Below, piece after piece: positions 7,002-10,504 of a stretch of DNA of 10,504 nucleotides. The translations under genes and the position numbers were made by a program. The number at the start of each line of letters is the position of its first letter. Positions within the stretch are counted from its first letter, which is position 1. The stretch comes from an uncultured Lachnospiraceae bacterium (lineage in GTDB: Bacteria; Bacillota; Clostridia; Lachnospirales; Lachnospiraceae), in assembly GCA_947589175.1 (NCBI GenBank), contig CANPZR010000071.1, forward strand, positions 1 to 10,504, given 5' to 3'. Under the pieces are notes generated by a model. The model made no database searches, had not been told where the DNA came from, and saw only the letters and a program-made list of their open reading frames with translations.

Positions 7002-7034
7002 TAATAAGCAAAAAATATCTAAGGAGGTAGCGAC

Positions 7035-7445
7035 ATGAATTTTGCGCTAAAAAGATCAATAAAAGCATTTGCGGTAACACTGGCGCTCTCAGGGACGCTG
7101 ATCGGAGGAAGCGTGGCGCTGGCTAATACCGGCACCGGTACAATAAACGGAAATACTATAGGTGCAGCGGTGGAAAAAAGCAGTGCCAGCGGCTCGGACG
7201 CCCATATAACTCTTAACACAATGCTTTACTATCATGAGACCGTTTCTGTAAACATACTAAACAAGAATGACAATTATGTTAATAAGGAAACAGTTGATTT
7301 TTGCGATACTCATGTGGGAGCAAAAAAGGACATTCCATATAAGGATGGCAAAGGCGTCAAGGGAAACATGTTTCGGCCGGCGTTTATAATTAGGCCGGCA
7401 TCGACGGTCTATACATCAGACATAAAATACTCGTTTACGCCGTGA
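7035..7445 (+). CDS. Small secreted protein of unknown function
   Basis: I do not recognise the family. The 136-residue product has a textbook Sec signal peptide: basic start (Lys6, Arg7, Lys10), hydrophobic core 11-29 and an SVALA cleavage motif before Asn31. This would leave a mature protein of about 106 residues. The mature part starts Gly/Thr/Asn-rich, then alternates hydrophobic and polar residues, suggesting beta strands. It has a single Cys (residue 90), so no internal disulfide, and no anchor or sorting motif; it ends YSFTP. The start is secure: AAGGAGGT (7020-7027) lies 7 nt ahead of ATG 7035. DNA is AT-rich, unlike the three genes that follow, and a hairpin terminator lies 17 nt past the stop. 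Its position between Agr-type genes and a lipoprotein/permease set suggests a regulated extracellular effector, such as a bacteriocin-like protein. That role is inferred from context alone. Confidence 0.8.
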   Translation: MNFALKRSIKAFAVTLALSGTLIGGSVALANTGTGTINGNTIGAAVEKSSASGSDAHITLNTMLYYHETVSVNILNKNDNYVNKETVDFCDTHVGAKKDIPYKDGKGVKGNMFRPAFIIRPASTVYTSDIKYSFTP

Positions 7446-7462
7446 CCGGCATGTGTATTCAT

Positions 7463-7493
7463 GGGAAAGGGAAAGCCCCCTTTCCCAATTTTA
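7463..7493 (+). terminator. Intrinsic terminator after the secreted-protein gene
   Basis: A perfect 9-bp stem, GGGAAAGGG (7463-7471) with CCCTTTCCC (7478-7486), has a 6-nt loop and is followed by AATTTTA. The T-run is short, so read-through is plausible. Only about 40 A-rich bases separate it from the lipoprotein start and show no clear promoter, so the downstream genes may depend partly on read-through. Confidence 0.75.
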
Positions 7494-7532
7494 TAAAAAT
7501 AAAGTAAATTAAAAAACTAGGAGATAGAAGGT

Positions 7533-8825
7533 ATGGTAAGGAGAAGCAGAATGATGGGCGTCCTGTCAATGTTATTGGCAGCATCCTCCCTGTTCCTGTG
7601 CGCCTGCGGGGGCGGGGCGGGAACTGCGGGGGAAGGCAGGACGTCGTTCACGGAGGAGGAACTGGAGAGCGGCCACGCCTCCTTCCAGATCGAGGAGAAC
7701 CTCGTGGTGGATGCGGACATCACGCCCAGAGAGACATGGGAAAAGGAATACGCAGTCTACTATACGGAAAGCGTCTGCGAGCCGGACAGCGGCGACGAGG
7801 GGGCGTTCCGTAAGGATCCCACGGTGTTCGGGCACACGCATGGCGAGTGGCAGGAGATGCTGCAGCAGCTGGAGCCCGGGCGCCTGACAGGCGACAGGTT
7901 CCGTATGGGGAAATCTTACATGGTGCGCGAGAAATTCAAGGGGCGGAACGGACAGGCTTATAGATTTTTTGGCTCATGGTCGGGCGAAGCGGGGAAATAC
8001 GGCCTCAGCACGCCGTTCAACGCGCTGTGGATCATGATGGAACGGAAGGGAACGGTCGCCTCTTCTATACAGCAGCAGGCGGGCTATATCATGGCCCTGG
8101 TCCCGGACTATGGGGAAAGCGGCCTGGATTTCCTGCCGGATCCGGACGGGGAGGCGGAGCGGATCGGCCGGTTCCTGGAGGAGATGTCCGGGAGGGCGGT
8201 CAACAGCGGGTATGAGTATGTGCCGGCCAGCAGCGAAAATGTGGAGAAGCTGGAGGAGAGGCTGGATCCTGACATCTTCCCGGATGTAAAGATGGAGGAC
8301 GAGTATGCCTATTACCTGTTCTGGTATGACGTGGACGGGCTGCCGCTGCACCACCTGTTGCTGCGGTACCACCTGAAGGACGATGAAACTGCCGACAGGC
8401 TCAGTCTCTGGTCGGCCCTCCCGAACAGCAGCAGCGAACTCATGGCAATTTCGGAATCCACCCAGTTCGCTGCCGTGGACGGGGACGGGCTGCTCTATCT
8501 GGACTGCTCGAGCATGTGGAGGCCGGGGGACGTCTGCCGGGAGAAGGGAGCCGTGGTCGGGCCGGACAAAGCGCTGGCGATGACAAGGGAATACTATGAA
8601 AAGACCCTGCTCCCGGAGAAAGTCACAGTCCGGGACATCCGGCTGACATACGCGGGGTACTTTGTCAACGAGGGCGGGACGGTGCGCCCGGTCCTCACGC
8701 CCGTGTGGGAAGTGGAAGTGTGCGACAGGCCGTCCGACGACATGTCCTCGGGATGCCGGTTCGCCTATGACGCGTTCACGGGGGAGTGCCTGCTGGAAAG
8801 GGGGAGTCTGACATGGATATGGTGA
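7533..8825 (+). CDS. Lipoprotein of unknown function, linked to ABC-2-like permeases
   Basis: A 430-residue predicted lipoprotein anchored on the outer face of the membrane. It has basic residues (Arg3, Arg4, Arg6), a hydrophobic core 9-24 and a lipobox LCAC (22-25) with acylated Cys25, followed by a Gly-rich linker. The rest is soluble and acidic, with no other membrane helix. The last ~50 residues (PVWEVEV, then FAYDAFTGECL) resemble the closing strand pattern of PepSY/YycI-like extracellular domains; this is a weak, fold-level hint. ATG 7533 has AGGAG at 7519-7523. ATG 7551 has a stronger AAGGAG, but that start would drop the basic residues, so I keep 7533. Its end overlaps the next gene by 13 nt, indicating one operon with the two membrane proteins. 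It could be an immunity protein, a substrate-binding partner or a sensor for the transporter. DNA is strikingly GC-rich compared with the preceding gene. Confidence 0.85.
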   Translation: MVRRSRMMGVLSMLLAASSLFLCACGGGAGTAGEGRTSFTEEELESGHASFQIEENLVVDADITPRETWEKEYAVYYTESVCEPDSGDEGAFRKDPTVFGHTHGEWQEMLQQLEPGRLTGDRFRMGKSYMVREKFKGRNGQAYRFFGSWSGEAGKYGLSTPFNALWIMMERKGTVASSIQQQAGYIMALVPDYGESGLDFLPDPDGEAERIGRFLEEMSGRAVNSGYEYVPASSENVEKLEERLDPDIFPDVKMEDEYAYYLFWYDVDGLPLHHLLLRYHLKDDETADRLSLWSALPNSSSELMAISESTQFAAVDGDGLLYLDCSSMWRPGDVCREKGAVVGPDKALAMTREYYEKTLLPEKVTVRDIRLTYAGYFVNEGGTVRPVLTPVWEVEVCDRPSDDMSSGCRFAYDAFTGECLLERGSLTWIW

Positions 8826-9646
8826 GGCGACTGGCATGGGAAGGCACGCGGTGGTTTGCGCCCGCCGCGCTTGCCGCCGTCATTGTGCTGTATGCGGCCG
8901 CATTCTGCCTGGATGCCGTCTCATGCTGGGATTACCTGCAGAAAATGGCGTATGAGAAGTCCGTCCTGCATTTTTTTTACGAGAGCGACAAGACGGTCTC
9001 GAACGTCGGCCTGTGCCTGACGGCGCTGCTGGGGGTCGGCTGCTACGCCCAGGATTACGAGAGCGGGGCGGCGTATATGCGCATACAGCGCATGGGGACG
9101 GGAAGGTATGCGGGGATGCGCACCGCGCAGACATGCATCTCCGCCTTCCTGGCAGCAGGCCTGGGCTTCCTGCTGTTTTTCTTCGGCTTCGGGCTCCTGT
9201 CCGGCTTTCCCCTGTTCCCGGACACGGATGCCGTGTCCGAGATAGCCGTGCCGCAGATCCTCAAGGCGGGGGACCGGGCAGGATACCTGGTGTTTACCGC
9301 CCTGCTCATCGGCATGAGGGCCGTGCTGGCCTGCCTGCTGACCCTGGCCGTCTCCCTGGCCATCCCCAGGCGCAGGATGCTGGCGGCGATGCCCCTGGTC
9401 ATATGGTACATGATGCAGTATGTCATGACCGCGCAGGAGTGGATCCCGGACTGGCTCCAGCCCGCCTACCTGTTCCGCTATGACATCTACATCCCGCCGG
9501 AGTCGCTGGGGCTGGAAGGGATCTCCGAATGGGGCATGGAAGGGATCCTCGCGGGGGGCCTCGTGCTGCTGGCCGGCGCGGTCTGGCTGCTGTTCTGCCT
9601 GCGCCTGAAGGGGAACGGGATATTTGGAGGTGAGCAGGTTGGATAG
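8813..9646 (+). CDS. Six-helix membrane protein, ABC-2-type permease-like
   Basis: Predicted integral membrane subunit, about 277 residues, with six hydrophobic segments (numbered from ATG 8813): roughly 8-30, 51-70, 103-126, 156-182, 186-207 and 244-265. Between helices 2 and 3 a cytoplasmic-type loop, DYESGAAYMRIQRMGTGRY, follows the usual ABC-2 permease pattern (acidic residue, SG, then R-x-G-x-x-R/Y). This supports an ABC exporter or immunity-type permease needing a separate ATPase. An earlier GTG at 8786 is possible, but ATG 8813 has a GGGGGAG ribosome site (8800-8806) 6 nt upstream, and overlaps the lipoprotein end by 13 nt. The next gene is a diverged paralogue. The size and arrangement resemble the LanE/LanG immunity permeases of lantibiotic producers, but substrate is unknown. 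Confidence 0.8.
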   Translation: MDMVRRLAWEGTRWFAPAALAAVIVLYAAAFCLDAVSCWDYLQKMAYEKSVLHFFYESDKTVSNVGLCLTALLGVGCYAQDYESGAAYMRIQRMGTGRYAGMRTAQTCISAFLAAGLGFLLFFFGFGLLSGFPLFPDTDAVSEIAVPQILKAGDRAGYLVFTALLIGMRAVLACLLTLAVSLAIPRRRMLAAMPLVIWYMMQYVMTAQEWIPDWLQPAYLFRYDIYIPPESLGLEGISEWGMEGILAGGLVLLAGAVWLLFCLRLKGNGIFGGEQVG

Positions 9647-10478
9647 ATGGAGGGGGATCTGGGGGACGGCCCTGTATGATGCGCGGGTCATGGCGCTTTC
9701 GCCCCGCTTTGTCATGCTCTCGCTGCTCTCGTATATTTTCATGGACATGGTCATGGACCCGTTCAGCCGGTTTGCCGCGGCCTTCCATCTGGGGATCGCC
9801 CCGGCGGTGCTGCCGTTCTACCTGTCGAACGAATCCTGCGGGAATCTGGCTTTCCTGCTGCTGGTGCTGCTTTTCAGCGACGTGCCCCTGAAAAGCGGCG
9901 GCCAGAACTTCCTGGTGCAGCGCGGGGGCCTCGCGCGGAGCGGGGCCGGGCATGTGCTGGCGATGTTCCTCGCGGGCGCGCTGTTCGTGCTGGAGCAGTT
10001 CCTGTTCTCGGTCCTGACGGCGCTGCCGGACCTGCTGTTCGGCGGATGGGGGAAGGTGTGGGGGAGCTTTGCCTCGGGGCAGGCGGCAGACCTCGGGTTT
10101 GCCACGGGCATCCGCATATCCGGTCAGGTGCTGTGGAAGTACGGGCCGTGGCAGGCGGCGGGGCTGTCCCTGCTGCTGTTCTTTCTGACCGGGTGCTCGT
10201 ATGCGCTCATCGTGTTTATCCTGAACGGGCTGGGCCGTGGCAGGCTGGGGACCGTAGCGATGTCCGCCTGGAGCGCGGCATGGATCCTGCTGGACCGTTT
10301 TCCGCTCCCTGCCGTGAGGAGGCTCCTGGCCTGGTCGCCGCAGACGTGGAACGACCTGTCGCGGCTCACGCCGGGCGGGGCGCTCAGGCAGGCGGGAGTC
10401 CTGGCCGTGGCGGTGCTGGTCCTGTCAGCCGTCGCCGTGTTTCTGGTGAAGCGGCGGAAGATCGAGATGGTGAAGTAG
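9639..10478 (+). CDS. Second six-helix ABC-2-type permease-like protein
   Basis: Predicted integral membrane protein of about 280 residues with six hydrophobic segments. The segment NLAFLLLVLLFSDVP, a loop with SGGQNFLVQRGGLARS, and then a FLAGALFVLEQFLFS helix align position by position with the preceding protein. The two are therefore probably paralogous subunits of one heterodimeric transporter. The start is TTG 9639, chosen because GGAGGTG (9626-9632) lies 6 nt before it. It overlaps the previous stop by 8 nt, implying coupled translation. TTG at 9624 would be upstream of that ribosome site, so it is less likely. The C terminus is basic (KRRKIEMVK) and cytoplasmic. No ATPase with Walker motifs is present in the window. 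The DNA is extremely GC-rich (46 of 60 bases in 9901-9960). Confidence 0.8.
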   Translation: MDRWRGIWGTALYDARVMALSPRFVMLSLLSYIFMDMVMDPFSRFAAAFHLGIAPAVLPFYLSNESCGNLAFLLLVLLFSDVPLKSGGQNFLVQRGGLARSGAGHVLAMFLAGALFVLEQFLFSVLTALPDLLFGGWGKVWGSFASGQAADLGFATGIRISGQVLWKYGPWQAAGLSLLLFFLTGCSYALIVFILNGLGRGRLGTVAMSAWSAAWILLDRFPLPAVRRLLAWSPQTWNDLSRLTPGGALRQAGVLAVAVLVLSAVAVFLVKRRKIEMVK

Positions 10479-10484
10479 GGCGCA

Positions 10485-10504
10485 TGCGGTATATACAGGG
10501 TGGG
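10485..10504 (+). CDS. Possible start of the next operon gene (cut by window end)
   Basis: ATG at 10485 begins an open frame (MRYIQG...) that runs off the window, 6 nt after the permease stop, with AGGG at 10477-10480 as a weak ribosome site. By context the missing ABC ATPase would be expected here or just beyond, but seven codons do not identify it. Confidence 0.2.

Noticed and set aside
7035..7445. Secreted protein as a lactococcin 972-type bacteriocin
   Set aside because: Size and signal peptide are compatible, but I cannot find the Gly-Gly-Thr-Trp-type mature start or aromatic/His pattern I associate with that family.
7974..9754. Long - strand open frames (7974-8837, 8921-9754) opposite the lipoprotein and permease genes
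   Set aside because: The high GC makes stop codons rare in all frames. The encoded chains are Pro/Arg/Gln/His-rich without motifs, while the + strand frames have a lipobox, helices and coupled ribosome sites.

Overview
The window looks like chromosomal DNA from a Gram-positive Firmicute, most likely a gut-type clostridium (Lachnospiraceae-like; this is inference). The reasons are AGGAGG-type ribosome sites before nearly every gene, an Agr-family peptide-signalling module with a LytTR regulator, a GHKL kinase, and a PyNP-type phosphorylase. Base composition is a mosaic: the left genes are moderately GC-rich, the signalling module and small secreted gene (about 4.2-7.5 kb) are AT-rich, and the last three genes (7.5-10.5 kb) are very GC-rich.

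Left part (1-4180, all + strand): a PutP-type Na+/proline symporter with its own promoter, a pyrimidine-nucleoside phosphorylase with an unusual AT-rich in-frame insert, and a family-2 glycosyltransferase. These are housekeeping or envelope genes with no evident link to the rest.

Middle part (4193-6846): an AgrC-like sensor kinase and AgrA-like LytTR regulator on the - strand, in a translationally coupled operon (agrA first). Divergent from them on the + strand is an AgrB-like membrane peptidase. The 171-bp divergent gap holds three helically phased ATTCGTG-type direct repeats, the probable AgrA binding site. The AgrB-like protein keeps the catalytic His and Cys but lacks the N-terminal 35 residues of the family. 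No recognisable AgrD pheromone gene follows it.

Right part (7035-10478, + strand): a 136-aa protein with a clear Sec signal peptide, a hairpin terminator, then a tightly overlapping set of a 430-aa lipoprotein and two related six-helix membrane proteins resembling ABC-2 permeases. No ATPase gene is complete in the window, though one may begin at its right edge. A half-copy of the AgrA-type motif precedes the secreted-protein gene.

The working model is that AgrC/AgrA controls a locus for a small secreted effector (perhaps bacteriocin-like) with a linked lipoprotein and transporter for immunity or export. The pheromone-processing part (AgrB/AgrD) appears decayed or supplied from elsewhere. The existence of the genes is well supported; the functional link is inference.
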